In this document: piece by piece, positions 1 to 12,850 of the stretch | Position numbering within the stretch: the stretch's first letter is position 1 | Layout of the letters: every line of letters starts with the position of its first letter | From: Gavia stellata | Taxonomy: Eukaryota > Chordata > Aves > Gaviiformes > Gaviidae | Assembly: GCF_030936135.1 (NCBI RefSeq) | Contig: NC_082618.1 | Coordinates: 8,095,034 to 8,159,033 of the forward strand | DNA length: 64,000 nt | Direction: 5' to 3' | Translations under genes and position numbers: made by a program | The notes under the pieces: model-generated | Seen by the model: only the letters and a program-made list of their open reading frames with translations | The model's database searches: none | What the model was told of the DNA's origin: nothing

Positions 1-3000
1 TAGAGCTCCAAATATCTAGTTGTTGCTGTTTGGTCAAACGTTTTTCTGCGGATCCAGTTAAAACTAGATGGTTGTAATGAGAGATTAAAATCAAACTACA
101 TATAATCTGCAGGATGTCATTGAAGCATTCCATTTCCCTTTAAAATGTATTTCATTTTAAACAAAGGTAATTTATTTTATGTGTCTACTGCAAAGCAGCA
201 TGTACAGAATTCAAAAGGGCAGTGTTAAAGGGCAAGGCCCCATCATGGGTCTTTCATAACAGGTTATATTAGAGCAGAAGCATCTTTTGGTTTTAAAAAA
301 GGAATAGCGTGAAGTCTCACATTGTCTGTCAGCAGGTACCATGCCTGGGGTTTTGGTAGCAACTGCAAACGCTTTTCCTTAGGAGGCGGGCTATGCAGCT
401 AATATGGGATACTCCATCAGTAATACTATTATGTCAGAATTTGTTGGTCTCGTACTTCTTGTGGCAGTCAGTGGGGAAAAACAAGTCAGCATCTCACACT
501 TTGAGAGCATCTATGAAAATAGTTGTGACATTTTGACAAGGCGTTTTCAGCTTCAGATTTAAGGTTGTAACTTGCTAGAAACTAGCTTCAGCACTGAAAA
601 TCATACTAGTCACAGACTAAGACTTGTTTTCTGAGGCTATGCTTAAATGGTGCTGCACCCTCTGCTCCAGAAATTACGTCATTTGCAGCAGCAGTTTAGG
701 AGGAATTACTTCTAAAAACCAAGCGTCAGCAACTGGCTTTTTTTCCCAAGGACCAAACAAGACAAATGAGTAGCAACTCAGAAGGCTAAATAGAGCCTGA
801 GTATTCTTTAAGCTAGGCATATTCAGGTAAATCATTTGTTATCCTCCTTTTGGTTTGGTTTTCTAAAAAGGGCTTTATACAATTCATTGTCTGACATTTG
901 CCCGTAGTTAAGTTTCTGAATGTACTGGCCAATTTCAAGTGAATTCGACAAGACTAGACATCTCTAGTTGCAGAACAAAGACCCCATCAATGCCCCGATG
1001 AGGAGAAAGACAAGATGATCTCAACCCTCCTCAGTTCTGTTTGGCTGGCCAGGAAGCTGAGGGCTGGCTGCCTAGTCTAGGTGAGAAGGGAGGCAGCAGG
1101 AGATGCAGAGGGAAACCAAGGAATTGCAGTTGGGACCTGAGATGTGGGAAGACTGGGACATTGTGGTGGGAAGGCAGAGAAGTCAAATTTGTAAGAAAAT
1201 GAAATTTTAGCTGTCTCATTTGTGGAGTTGCCTTTTTAGGTATTTGCTTTTGAACTTTGAATTCAGCTTTTTATATAAAGTTGTAAATTGTTTACATGCT
1301 CTGTCATGATTTGAACATAGCTGAGACAAACCAAAAACATTGGTCAGTAGTTTGAATGTTCCTTGCTTCTGTAGCAGCAATGTAAAGAAGACATTTTGAG
1401 AAGTAACTTAGAAGGGCTCCTTACCTGCAGAATGAAAATAAGGAGGTAGCTGAAGCACTTAAGAACCTGAAAGAAGTTTATAGATACCTGAAGGAGATAA
1501 GAAATGGGAGAGAACAGTGGGAAATGTTAGTAGATTGGGGTAATTTCTTTTATTACGCTTTATTTTTTTAACCTTTTCCATTGTGTACAAGCTCTCTTCC
1601 ATGGTCTCGTAGGGCTGGTAGACTGTAGAATCACGTTTCTCAGAGTTTCTTGATTTGCATGGATTCTATGTTGTTTCACAGGATAGGGTTAAAACATTTC
1701 TCCTTGCAGAAAGTATTAAACTATAAGCTTTGTGCTTCAGAAGAATAGCTTGACTGCAGGGAAAGAGAAAGTATGAGACAGATTGCTGAGCTTATAGGGC
1801 CTTTAATAAATGGGCAGTTGATAAGTAAAAACAATACAAAAGAACGGGAAGTTCTCATCTATCAGAGCTCATAGCACAACAGGAAATTGTCAACCATAAA
1901 CCATTAGGGAAGGTGTTTGTTTTTTGTAAACTTACTGCCACTCTAGACAAACAAATCGCAGGTGGACTTCTTTACAATTATATGTACAAAACCAAGGATT
2001 ATATATTACTTTTGTGTTTATGTAATCTTTGTAGATCAACATGGTTATTTCATGTAGGCAGACAAGGAAAACGCACTAAGCAGTGTCTCAGATGTTTTCG
2101 TGGAATAAGGCTTATTCTGTAAATGTAACTGCAGAATCTGTTTTGTCTTTTACTGAGCCCTTGCTTTCTGGCATAATGCAGGGGAGATTCCTTACTGTTT
2201 AGGTACCTTTCTGTAAAACCAGTGTAAGGGTGTCTGGTAAAGGAAGCCTCCAGTGATGACCCTTAATATCTCCAGCAGAGAACCATCTTCTTCCCCAAGA
2301 GCCAGGAGGAAGTCTAGGTCTTCTGTGTAATGCTGATGTGTGTTCCACTGCCAATTTAAAATTGTTGTTTATATTAAGGTTATACTGACTCATTTATAGT
2401 ATTTTTTAGAAGAAAGCGTATGACATAAAAATTAAGTGCGGTACTTTAAATATTTCTCAACATCAGCTCTTCAGTCTTGAAAGCCAGAGGTAAATACTAG
2501 ATGAGTGAAGCCAGGATACTTGTAGATTGTTTTAAACTAAATAATCCACTATCCACTTCCCCCAGTCCACCAGCCAACCAGCTACATAAATAAGACACTA
2601 TATCCAGTTCTAGTCCAAATAATCAGCAAGCTGCTGTATACAGGGTGTAGTCCCAGATACCACAGCGGACTCTCTGTGAGTGTGTTGCTCGTGTCTGCGA
2701 AGCTCAGCTTCCTAAAGCCTGAAGCGTGGTCTGCTTCCTTACCTGGTTATCTGCAGCTGGGTAAGAGAGAGAGGCTGCTTTCCAGTGATGACCATAACCG
2801 AGTCAGTGTGGGGTTTTTCTTCCCTGAAAGTGCACATCACGCTTTCCCTTTGTTACTGTAGTTTAACCACAAGGTTTAACATTTTGAAAGCAGAGTTGGA
2901 TTTTATCTAAGTCTGCAAGTAGTAATTAAAGCACCAGAAAAAGTTGGAATATGTGCCCTTTCAAGTTCCCATTTTTACTTGTCTGTAAGTCCCTCACTTG

Positions 3001-5439
3001 GAGTGGACTAGGAAGGAATATTTTGAATAGTCTGTGTCCTTTTTTTCTGATTGTAGTATTACTTATAAGAATAAGTCCTAGCGTGTTTATGGGAAGCGAG
3101 CAAAGTTCTGAGTATCTAGAATTCAATGGATGCTATTACGTGCTACCATATGTATGTCTCCAAATACTGACAGTGTTCCCTTAGCACCTTCTCTTGCTGA
3201 GTTTAGAATTACTTCATACTCATCTGAGATACTACCTTTCTGGCTTATTTTTTAAAAAAAGCTACACAGAAGCTTGCAAGTCTTTTTATTATTTATGGTT
3301 TGCATAGCAGAAAAAAAAATCCCTTAGAGGTGATCACTGTGTGTACCTGTTAGTTAGTCCCATACGACTTGTGAACTCCCTACTACCTTAACCAACCTTG
3401 TGCATGGCAGAGGTCCCGAAGATACTGCCTACCTGTGGTTTTCATGAAAATTGGCAGCTGGGTAAAGGGAGAGACATAGATGAGAATTTGCGATTTTCAC
3501 AAATTGTGATTTTTCTCCTCTCAGTGTTGAGGAGGAACTGTTGACTGACTGCTCAGCACAGGGCTAGCTTTTGGTCACACACAGTGTTCCCTACCTGCCA
3601 AATCAAGAACGCAGGGTGTCTGAGGAGGTTATAGGGGAAATAAAGAGACAGCGGGCACAAAGTCACACATAATGAAACTCCATTAATTCTGCTGCTCATG
3701 GCACAACTTGTTCCCTGTTTCTGAAATTAACCAGTGAAAAATATTTGAACTGTTTACAGTCTGTCATGTAGAAAATTGTGGAAAAGCACTTGGTTTTTTC
3801 CCTTGTTGACACATCTGCTGAAATTTTAATTGCATAAGAAAGAGGGGTCAGAACACATTATTATTTTATTTTAAACATCAAATGAAATCAAAAGCCTTCT
3901 TGTTCAGGGGATCTGTTTGAATGTACATGGTGCTAATTCTGTTTGATTTCAGAAGATCCTAGTACTTGCTGCCAAGCACCCTGCGAGTTGGTTTCCATTT
4001 TTTAATTTTATTAAGAGCTGATTACACAATCTCTTTTGTCTTTTTTTAAAATGTGATACAGAGAACATATTAGTCAAAGTTGCAAAACTTGGGAAGCTGC
4101 CAAAATGCAAAAGGATTTTTCCTTCCTATTTCTGCTCTTTAAGATTAAGAGATATTTAATTATATAAACAAGGATACGAGTCCTGTCATTTATAGTGAAT
4201 CTCTTTTAATAAACAGTATTATCTATTGGTTGAGGAAGATAGATACACAGTTTAGCTCACACTAATTAAAAGACAAAACTAAATAAAATGCAAAGCTTTT
4301 TAAAAAAGACAGTATGATTAGAAAACATGTTTTCAGCAGTGGATATGTTTTTTCTTAGGGAAGCTTAGTATTGCTATTTTCTAGCATCTTAATCTTGAGA
4401 AATTAAACATCAACGTTTGAAGTACATGCTGTTCAAACCAGCAGTATTCTTATTTCTAAAAATACGGAACTAATGACACAGATCAAACTTGAAATAAGTG
4501 CCAAATCCTTTTGGATATTTGTTTTTTACTATGAATACAGTTTTGTTCCTGTGATTGTCAGTAAGAATGTCTGCTCATGACTGCTACATCTCTGATGACA
4601 TTTAGATGCTGGAAGAACAGTATGTATGTTCTGAATAGCACCTATCTATTTCACAGACTATTAGAAATAGAATTTAAAAAATCATTGAGAATATTTAACC
4701 TTCTTTATTCACAAACATGTATTTCTCAAGAACTTTAAAACGTTTTTGATGCATAAATTGGTAGCAGGGTATAATTCCCATTTCTGTTGATTTGGGGGGT
4801 TTGTTTCTGTGTTTCTCTTTTTTCTTCTTTTTGTTTTAATGGCAAAACCTGTAAGAATTGTAGTGTTTGTGAGTGAGTAGATTTATTAGATGCACCCTTC
4901 TCTTAGGAATTTGTTTCAGTGCTGCCTTCAGCTGCTCTTTGCTAGATGTTTTGTCTGCTGATGTGCTGGCTTCAGGCACCAACAGACTGACGCTTGCCGT
5001 AGTGGAGGGGTATGTCTTTTCTGCCAGTTTGTTGGCAGTGGTTGGAGGAGGGCATTGCAACTAAACAGTTTTCACAGACCTTCTATGTCTCTGCGCATTT
5101 CTTGGACAGAGATTGCTTGTTTTGTAAAATGGCATGAAATTTTATGCAGCTTTTGGGGTACACATGTCATTGAAATAGTGTTCTTAAACTCATCACCATT
5201 TTAATAAAAAAGAATATATATGTTGAGGTACTGCAATACTTTGCTCATGGAAAAGGCTGAGTCACTGTATGCTTGTGAATGAACTTTTAGTTTTTCTTGC
5301 TTATAGAAAAATACTATTGAAGTGAGAGACTGACTTATGTAATATGACTGTTATATAGTTGCTCGTTAGAATGGTAGAAAACTAATATGAGCTGTGTCAA
5401 TGCAATTAATTTTATTTGTGCAATGTTTCTTTCTTATAG
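1..5439 (+). other. NSRP1: NSRP1 intron (partial, intron 2), no exon recognised
   Basis: AT-rich sequence with many stops in all frames, no recognised exon and no obvious repeat family. I looked for the expected acidic exon (a run of Asp codons) and the YGLILPKK segment and found neither, so the upstream exons are outside. One minus-strand open stretch at 4836-5060 is discussed under findings. Confidence 0.75.
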
Positions 5440-5496
5440 CCATCTGTTGGTGAAAGTCTTCAGAAAGAAGCATTGAAAAAACAAGCAATGAAGCAG
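5440..5496 (+). CDS. NSRP1: NSRP1 exon 3
   Basis: A 57-base, phase-0 exon preceded by a pyrimidine stretch and TTATAG and followed by GTGAGA. It encodes PSVGESLQKEALKKQAMKQ (19 residues), matching the start of the conserved coiled-coil region of NSRP1. Confidence 0.93.
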
Positions 5497-8400
5497 GTGA
5501 GATGCAGTGGGAACTCTTCATGCCCATGGCAAATTAGGAAATTACTGCATCCATTCTCTTTTAATTAAATAATTGCAGAAACATAATTGTGCAACTTCAG
5601 AGTTAGAGTTACCCTTCAAAAAAAATTCTGTGTAATTTTATGATTTTGTGCATTGCTCTTTGCAGCATGAGGCTTTCTTTAAAACTTGCCTTGACGTTCT
5701 CAGAGCCTTTCCTCTAGCAAAGATTTTGTTCCGCTTTTCTGGGCGAGATTGTTGGTTTTTAAATTCTTCTGGCTATGATCAGAGTAGCTGAAAAACTGCC
5801 CAATGAAAGCTGTATGAGTGAGGTTTAACACAGAGCTGGTCATAATTTAAAACACAATAAAATTTCTGTTTACTCAACGTGAGCACTTAAATACACAAGA
5901 TGTTGAAGTTTGTTTTGTGGCTTTGAATGCATTGATGTTTTTAGAATTTCTCAAACAGTTTGTTTCATTTGTAAACTGTAATGTTACGAAGTATTGGGTT
6001 TTTAAATATTTAAATATATACCAACAGTGAACCTTTTACTGTAATTGAGGAATGAATTGTACAGAGGAAACACAAATTTTACATTTAAAGTTCCAGACCA
6101 ATGAAAGACATAGCTAGAAGAAGAACATATTTATGCATCATACATTTAAGACATTGCTGGTTATTGCTGGTTTTTGATGGAGGTAATATGTGCTTAAGAG
6201 AAACTCGTATGGTTGCCATTCAGCATTCCTCTTCTGTTGTCAGGAGATCTGATCTAAGGGCTCCCCTAGTAGTTGTTTTTTTTCTGATAGAGCTTTTAAA
6301 AACTGAACGGTTTCACAGTTCTTACTTCCAACTTGACTGTACAAACAGGAGATAGAACTGTGAAATATGGAATCACACCCTGAATTATATTGGTACATAT
6401 TTATTGTTTGGAGCTTTGGGGAAGGGGGATAAACTATAGATGAAAACAGACAGTAAAATTTATTGAAATGTTGTTTGCTGTCTATTAAAAAAAATGAATT
6501 GCATTATTTGATGGAATAGTTTCCTCATTAAGAAGTTTCCAGTATTGTTTTGCTTGTGGTGCTTTGCTTCCTATATTTCCTATAACGGCAAATACTGGTG
6601 ATGTTGTGGTTGTTCGTCTTCTCGGTCCTGGTAAACAGCTCAAGAACTTTGTGGATCAGACTGTTTTTAATTTACACTCAATGTTCTGATGGATAGGTTT
6701 ATATTATAGATCTGTTTAAATTACAATATAGGAATAAAATGTCTGAAAATAGTAAAAATAGTAAAAATTTCATGCTTAATTTTTTGGTATCTTTTCTTCT
6801 CCTCCCCCCTTTTTTTCTTTTAGACAAAATTGGAGATTCAGAAGGCTTTGGAGGAAGATGCTACAGTGTATGAATATGACAGTATTTATGATGAAATGCA
6901 GCAGAAGAAGAAAGAAAGTAATGCCAGAGTGTTATCCGGAAAAGATGACAAAAAGGTCGATACCTGAAAATGTATGCTGTCTGTCTTATCTCTGTATGCT
7001 TGGAATAACTATGATTGACTAACTTTTAAGCTTTGCCAAATGTATTTTCTCATGGGGCATGCAAGTATTGTGCTCAAATCCTGTTACATAAGGTAGTAAT
7101 TTGTAAGAATTTTGGCAAGACTGTTAGATCATAAGATACTTCAGAGTCCTGATCCAGTGGTATTCTGGAGGGCGGCAGACTGCAAGTTTCCCACCCAATT
7201 TATGATGTACATACAGGGTACCTTTCTGTGTATTTCTGAAGAGAATGTTACAGTGGGATAATAGGATTAGAGGCAGTGGGCCCTGCAGCAATACTACTTC
7301 TGATAAGACAGACTCTTTGGTTATTAACGTAACGTCCCTTCTCACTCACTAGTGTGCTTATTGGAGGACTGTCAGAAGACTAAAGTAATTAACTTTTATT
7401 GGTGAAACGTGACCCAATTCCCACAGCCCAGTGCCTTGTTTCAAAGCATTGCTGAATTATCCTGAGAAGTGATATTTTCATTGTTACTTACTCTGTTTCA
7501 TTTGAAAGCTCTTGTCAGGTTATGTGGGTATAAAAGGAAGCTTCCCACTCCTTTACAGCAATAGAAAGGCAAGACTATTAAAAGACAGAAGACAGAGGGG
7601 TGAGAAATCAAAAACCATTTAATTTCACTTGGAGCAAAAATAATCCTAGTCAAAGATGGGCTGACTGTTTTGATGGAATACAGCAACCTCTTTTGTTATT
7701 GGGAAGCGTGCCATGTTAGTGATCTAAAAGGGAATGACAGTTTATTTCAGATAGCTATCATACAGTGTGAGAATATGTTAGACTAGCTTCTGTCAATTTT
7801 CTTCCATTACAAATGTTCTTCAACATCTCCAGCAATCCCAATTTGTGTTTTCTCAGCCACCTTAATTATCTCTCAGCATTATACCATTTTTCCTCCTATT
7901 TTAGCCCAGATACATCCAAAATATCCTCAAAGCAGCTGAGATTAGAAAGAAGGAGCAAGAAAAAAGAATGGAAAGAAAAATTCAGAAAGAGCGTGAAATG
8001 GAAGGAGGAGAGTTTGCTCACAAAGAGGCTTTTGTGACTTCAGCCTATAAGAAGAAGCTGCAAGAAAGGGCTGAGGAGGAGGAAAGAGAAAGAAGAGAGG
8101 CAGCTCTCGAGGGTAAGAGTCACACTGAAATAATTCCCCTTAAAAAGAAGTATGGCCTTTTACATGATTTACAACATTGTCATCTGGCCTCTCTCTGAGG
8201 CGTGAGATAATTAAAATAAAAAAGGACGGGATAGCAGATACTGAATCAGATTCCACTTAGTCTGTTATTTTCCTTTGTACATGTTACGGAAGAAATAGAG
8301 GAAGCTCCTCTGTTGGTGTGTCAGTATTATTTGGGTTGCTGCTTTTAATTTTTGAGGAAGTGTCAGTTGTTGAAGAAAGACGCGTAAGCCTGGGTACAAT

Positions 8401-11400
8401 GATACTTATACTCCTTACTTCAGACGTTTTGTACAGTGTCCCAGGAATAGGTGTAAAGAATAGGATATAGGAACATAAGATAAATCGTGTTCGAGTGGAC
8501 CTCTGAAGGTCATCTATTCCAGCGCTTGCTCCGAGTGTGGTCTGCTATGAGGTCAGATCAGGTTGTTCTGAGCTTTTTCCACTCTGGGCTTGGAAATCTC
8601 CAGGGTGGAGATTGCAGTCTTGGTGGTGTCTACCGACTGTGAGTTGTGTCTGATGAGTATTTGTGGCACAGTAAATCCAAACTTACTTTCTTTCTCTTAG
8701 CATACCTGGATGTGACCAAACAGAAGGATCTCAGTGGATTTTACAGACATCTTTTAAACCAGAGGGTAGGGGAAGAAGAGATGCCTAAATGCAGTTTCCG
8801 AGAAGCCAGGTAGGATGTGATTCCAGAAGGCTTTCTGATGTAAACCAGTTTCTGGCTGTTTGTGATTCCAGTCTCACTGCAACACTGTAAGAATTAGACA
8901 GAGAGTACTAAAACACTGGTAGGGTAAGTTGATTACAGTTGATTAACTGAATTATTTGGAAAATTACCAATGATCATCAGTGGTACAGACTATAAGACAG
9001 AAACAATCAGGAGAAGGATGCCGTTTAAGTGTCAAGAGGACAGTCATACTTGTAATACTGCTTGGTATTATTCTAACCTATATTTACTTTGATTTACATA
9101 ATATTTGGCAATCTGCATTAAGTTACGTATTTTGAATCATGAGGGAGACAAAAGGTGAAATAATGAGTGTAGAGGTAAGTCATAGGAAATGATGTTGTGA
9201 TACGAATTTCCTGAAAAGAATGCGAGTCTCTAACTTTGTACTTATTCCTCCTTTACAGGTTCATAAAAATAAATTAATTGAGTGTTGATGCTGTGGTAAA
9301 AGGAAATAAATCAAATATATAGTAAATCCAGTGGGAATATTTTAAAATCTTAATATATACACATTCCAAAGCAAAGTAATGAGATGAGGCTGAATTACTT
9401 ACGTAGTTGAGATGGTGAAATTCTGCCCTGTGGATAAATATGGTGAAGGGGATATGTTTATTACATGTAACAACTGATCATTTGAAACAATTAATTCAGG
9501 TGAAATCTCACTTGAGATAAGCCTTAAACCTGGATGTCACTAGTTAAATGCTTGCCATCACAAAGAAAATGCAGCTTTCATCAAGAGATCTTCTAGATCT
9601 GAGATTGCATTATTAGAAAGTAAATTCTTAGCTTAAATGAGGCATGTGATCACAGTGGTTACCCAGCTCTCTGAAATAAGGGAATTCTCAGTTATGTCTT
9701 TAGTATAAGGATATGCGACCTTATTGGAACTAAATAGGGAAAAGTAGTGTAAAAGAAACAGGAAGTAAGAATTATTGACTGGAAGAAAAGCAGAACAGCT
9801 TCCTGAATTTAAGCAGAAAATGGGAAATTTGAGGCCACAGTTTTGTCATTTGAGACTTGAAGTACTAATGTACCTGTCTGTTTGGAAAAACATCCCATCT
9901 CAGGCTTTCACCAGAGAGAAGTGCCTGCTTGGTTTCAGTGGTGCACAAAGATTGCTACTGAGGTGGTTAAATGAATTTTGCATTTTATGGTTTCTTCTTT
10001 TTATTGATGAAATCTAAGTTACTCAGTTGCATCTCTTTATAAAAACAGTAGCAGTATTGGTCAGCTGGCTTCGTTGTCCATTTGCTTTAATAGTTTGTCT
10101 TTCAGAGTGTCTTCAGGATGATGTAGTTTTGTAGTGTAGAGATCATTTGAAATGATGGTTTCTTAATCTTGCAAATTAAGGAAATGTTCCTTTTGTGAGT
10201 TGTATATAAAATTAATTCAGGGGAAAACAAGTAGTACTGTAGATGGTGCTCCCAGCAAGGCTTTCAAATAAGCTCAGGTGTATATTTTAATTTTATTCTT
10301 TGTTATGGTGGTACAATAGGATACAGGGAGAAAATGGCTCAATTTTTAGATCTCAGAATTTGCATCATTTGTCCCTAAAGTGACTTGTCATCTTAATTAA
10401 TTGGATTACTAAATAAATTGTCAAACTTTTCAGCATAATTTTTAGTCATTGTTCATAGACTAACCATGCTTTCAAGCATGCATCAAACATTCAATCTAAC
10501 TAGATGGTGTGCAGATTCATATGAATTTACTGCAGACTGTTACTGCAGGTGTATGATTAAAAAGAAGAGGCACGTGGCTTGTGTGAGTAAACACGTATTT
10601 CCTTATCAGTCAGAAAAGAATGACAAAGCATAACCTTTCTGTCTACTGCCCAAATTGGTCCTCCATGGGCCGGCTTTTTGTACTTAAGAACCTATGAGCT
10701 GTTAAAAAATACTAAATTCTATCTAGCCACAAGAGTGAGATCTTCGGCAATACTGGATTAAAAAAATCTACTACCACTACTAATGGAAGCTATGTTCCTA
10801 CCTCTGTCATCAAAACATACAACCCACCTCTTCTCTGGATAATTATTTGACATGAATAGAGGAATAAACACATAGGAAAAAATGTGTAGCTTGCCAAAAA
10901 GCTTACACAAGAATACAAATCTATGTCGTTTTCCTTAAATGGAGGCTACAGATACTTAACCATAGTAATTCCTTTAGATAAATTCATCAGCTCTCATTCG
11001 CCGCTGAACCAGATACAGATATTTAATAGAAATCCTTTGCACTGGATTCCTGGAACCTGAGCCACAGATAGGTTTGCTTTCTTAAGACTTTGCAGCAGCA
11101 TCTTTTGCTTAAGTCCTGACCAGAAGTCAGTTTGTAGAAAAGTCTGAGATTTCAGGCTGTGTAATGTTTTTTCTTTTTTAACATAAAAAATGTAGGATAA
11201 AGGAAGAAAAATCTGACCGTTGTTGTGATGAATCCAACGAAAGGAACAAATGCCCATATGAAAAACAAAGACTGAAGCCCTCTGCTAAGAAGGAGAATAA
11301 TCCGGACGCTGATACCGACTTAGGAACTGATAGCAGTGATGATGATAAGAGACAGAAAAATAGTAAAGTAAACTTGAAGAAAAGGAGAGAGAGCTCTGTG

Positions 11401-12231
11401 AGCAGTGAAGAGGAGGCTCAACATCACAAGAGCCAGAGGCGTTCCAGGTCACCAAGCTCGTCCAGCGTGGAGGAAGAGCTGCGCACAAAAGCCCAAACAA
11501 ATCATCTTACAAAGAGGGGAGAGAGCAGACCAAGCAGACGGGGAAATGATGAACAATACAGGGAAAAAGATTATGAGAGAAGTAGGACCCATGAAAAGGA
11601 TCACCAAAGGGAAAAGGAAGAGCGACATAGATATGGGGATCACACTAATAAAGATAACTACAGAAGGAGGGAAGAGCAAGACGATAAACAAAGGGGTAAG
11701 GAAGGAAAAGAGAGGGAGGGGCATGGCAGAGAGTGGAGGAAGGCAAAAGAGAGAGAAGAGAAGGGCTCAGAAAAGGAACGAGAGAAAGAAAGAATAAGAA
11801 ATGGTAAAGATAGATATAATGACAGAGAGAAGGAGAGGGGAGAGAGGTGCAGAGAAAAGGAAGATCATGTGAAGGAGAAGAGAGAGAAATATGGTCGTGA
11901 TGAAAAGAAATACAGAGAGAGGGGGGAAAGTACTCCTGCATCTTTAGAAAAAGATGGAGGGACTGGTCTGGAAAAAGAGAGAAAGGGAAAAGAGAGAGAG
12001 GTGGATGAGAAGGGAAGATCCAGCTCTGGAATTTTGTCCGAGCAGAAACGTAAAGCTGGAGAAGAAGGGGAGAAAGAAGAGAAAGAACAAGCACAGAAAC
12101 CATCTGAGAGCATGAGCAAATTTGCCAAACGGAGCAATGAAGAGACAGTCATGTCGGCAAGGGACCGCTATTTGGCTAGGCAAATGGCACGTGTCAGTAC
12201 TAAATCTTACATTGAGAAGGAAGAAGATTAA
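5440..12231 (+). CDS. NSRP1: NSRP1 gene, coding exons 3-7 (5' end outside window): nuclear speckle splicing regulatory protein 1
   Basis: Five exons (5440-5496, 6824-6955, 7905-8112, 8701-8809, 11196-12231) join in phase to 513 residues ending at a TAA. With the missing N-terminal ~40 residues this approaches the human length of about 558. The first half matches NSRP1 closely: KQAMKQTKLEIQKAL, the YEYDSIYDEMQ block, an acidic/basic coiled coil (KKLQERAEEEERERREAALE), then DVTKQKDLSGFYRHLLNQ. The last exon encodes a long Arg/Lys/Glu/Ser-rich low-complexity region and the conserved tail SKFAKRSNEETVMSARDRY. The family protein acts in nuclear speckles and influences alternative splice-site choice together with SR proteins (known of the family). 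The first two coding exons (MAIPG... and the acidic DDDDE block) were not found in 1-5439 and must lie to the left. Gene identity is very secure. Confidence 0.96.
6824..6955 (+). CDS. NSRP1: NSRP1 exon 4
   Basis: A 132-base exon (44 codons, phase 0 at both ends) after a long polypyrimidine tract and TTTTAG. It encodes TKLEIQKALEEDATVYEYD followed by SIYDEMQQKKKES. The donor is AAAAG|GTCGAT, weaker than consensus, but the next exon continues in frame. Confidence 0.94.
7905..8112 (+). CDS. NSRP1: NSRP1 exon 5
   Basis: A 208-base exon after CCTATTTTAG, ending CTCGAG+G before GTAAGA. It encodes PRYIQNILKAAEIRKKEQEK, then the charged coiled-coil segment with EAFVTSAYKKKLQERAEEEE. It ends in phase 1, and exon 6 completes the Ala codon. 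Confidence 0.95.
8485..8625 (-). mobile_element. CR1 LINE 3'-end fragment (NSRP1 intron 6, near exon 6)
   Basis: The plus strand reads GGACCTCTGAAGGTCATCTA, TCCAG, CAGATCAGGTTGTTCTGAG, then GAAATCTCCAGGGTGGAGA. These words, in this order, are the antisense of the CR1 LINE 3' region so common in birds. The element is therefore on the minus strand, truncated and diverged, about 140 bases, and sits just upstream of the exon at 8701. Identified from memory of the consensus. Confidence 0.7.
8701..8809 (+). CDS. NSRP1: NSRP1 exon 6
   Basis: A 109-base exon directly after TTTCTCTTAG. It encodes (A)YLDVTKQKDLSGFYRHLL, then NQRVGEEEMPKCSFREA, and shares an Arg codon (AG|G) with the last exon. This is the best-conserved block of the protein. 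Confidence 0.95.
8810..11195 (+). other. NSRP1: NSRP1 last intron, featureless
   Basis: A 2.4-kb intron between the DVTKQKDLSGF exon and the last exon. It is AT-rich with no recognisable exon, repeat family or RNA gene. The short open frame at 9775-10017 has no feature of a real gene. Confidence 0.7.
11196..12231 (+). CDS. NSRP1: NSRP1 exon 7 (last coding exon)
   Basis: This exon starts after AAAATGTAG and reads (R)IKEEKSDRCCDESNERNK, then about 300 residues dominated by Arg, Lys, Glu and Ser (RS/RE/KE-type low complexity, no folded domain expected). It ends with the conserved MSARDRYLARQMARVSTKSY...EEED and TAA at 12229-12231. The coding strand is extremely purine-rich, so the opposite strand shows several long open frames of no evident meaning. 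Confidence 0.95.
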
Positions 12232-12850
12232 TGTCCCTGCGGTGGACAAAAACATTTGGTCTGTCAGCCAAGAGGAGAAGCCACTGCTGCATGGACTCTG
12301 GTACAGAAGTAAAAGCGTATCCTAGCTATTTATTCCTGGCTTTCATTTAAGAAATTGTGTGTGCCATAATAGAACAACTTCTGAAATGGGTTAATGGATC
12401 ACTTGATACACACTCTTAGTCTGTTTATATAGTTGAAATATTAAATTTGGCTGACTCTGTCCACCCTGGCCTTCAGTACCCTATCCTTGGTACTTGAAGG
12501 TTCTGGGACAGACCTAGAAGTGTTAAACAATGTAAGGTGAGAATACATCCCCTGGCAGCCCCTACTCCTTTCACCAACTGAAACAGTGAGCTCTGCTGAA
12601 ACAAAGGTGTTCTCAGGCCTTAGCAGCAGTCATTGTTGCCCACTGATGCTCTCAAAACGAGAAGCAGGCCTGTAAAAGTGGGAAGAAAGCAAGAAAAACA
12701 GCCTGAATAATACTCTAGGAGATTTCTGTACATAGTACGGCGTTCTGTAAGCTAAATGCGTATTGATATATTAATTTTATATTTATGTGTGGGCTTTGAT
12801 TTTGGGGACCTGACGTACAGAAACAAATAAAGTGCAAGATACATACTGGT
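12232..12850 (+). other. NSRP1: NSRP1 3' UTR
   Basis: Non-coding sequence from the stop codon to the expected cleavage site about 20 bases after the AATAAA at 12826. No alternative upstream AATAAA was noticed. The exact end is inferred. Confidence 0.7.
12826..12831 (+). terminator. NSRP1: NSRP1 poly(A) signal AATAAA
   Basis: Canonical AATAAA about 595 bases after the NSRP1 stop, followed within 30-70 bases by GT- and T-rich sequence (GCGTGGGTCTTTTTT, GCTTGTGTT). That is the normal arrangement for a cleavage site. Confidence 0.75.

Noticed and set aside
1..5439. Search for the microRNA miR-423, which lies near NSRP1 in mammals
   Set aside because: No sequence resembling its mature arms was seen in this intron; in mammals it is closer to the gene's 5' end, which is outside the window.
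11405..11797. A 130-codon plus-strand frame overlapping the NSRP1 last exon
   Set aside because: It is a shifted reading of the same Arg/Lys/Glu-rich sequence. The main frame joins correctly to the upstream exons and ends with the conserved NSRP1 tail.
11449..12255. Four overlapping minus-strand open frames of 91-152 codons
   Set aside because: They are the reverse of the purine-rich NSRP1 last exon. Their Ser/Leu/Phe/Pro-rich composition is what reversed Arg/Lys/Glu codons give, and the plus-strand reading is the conserved protein.
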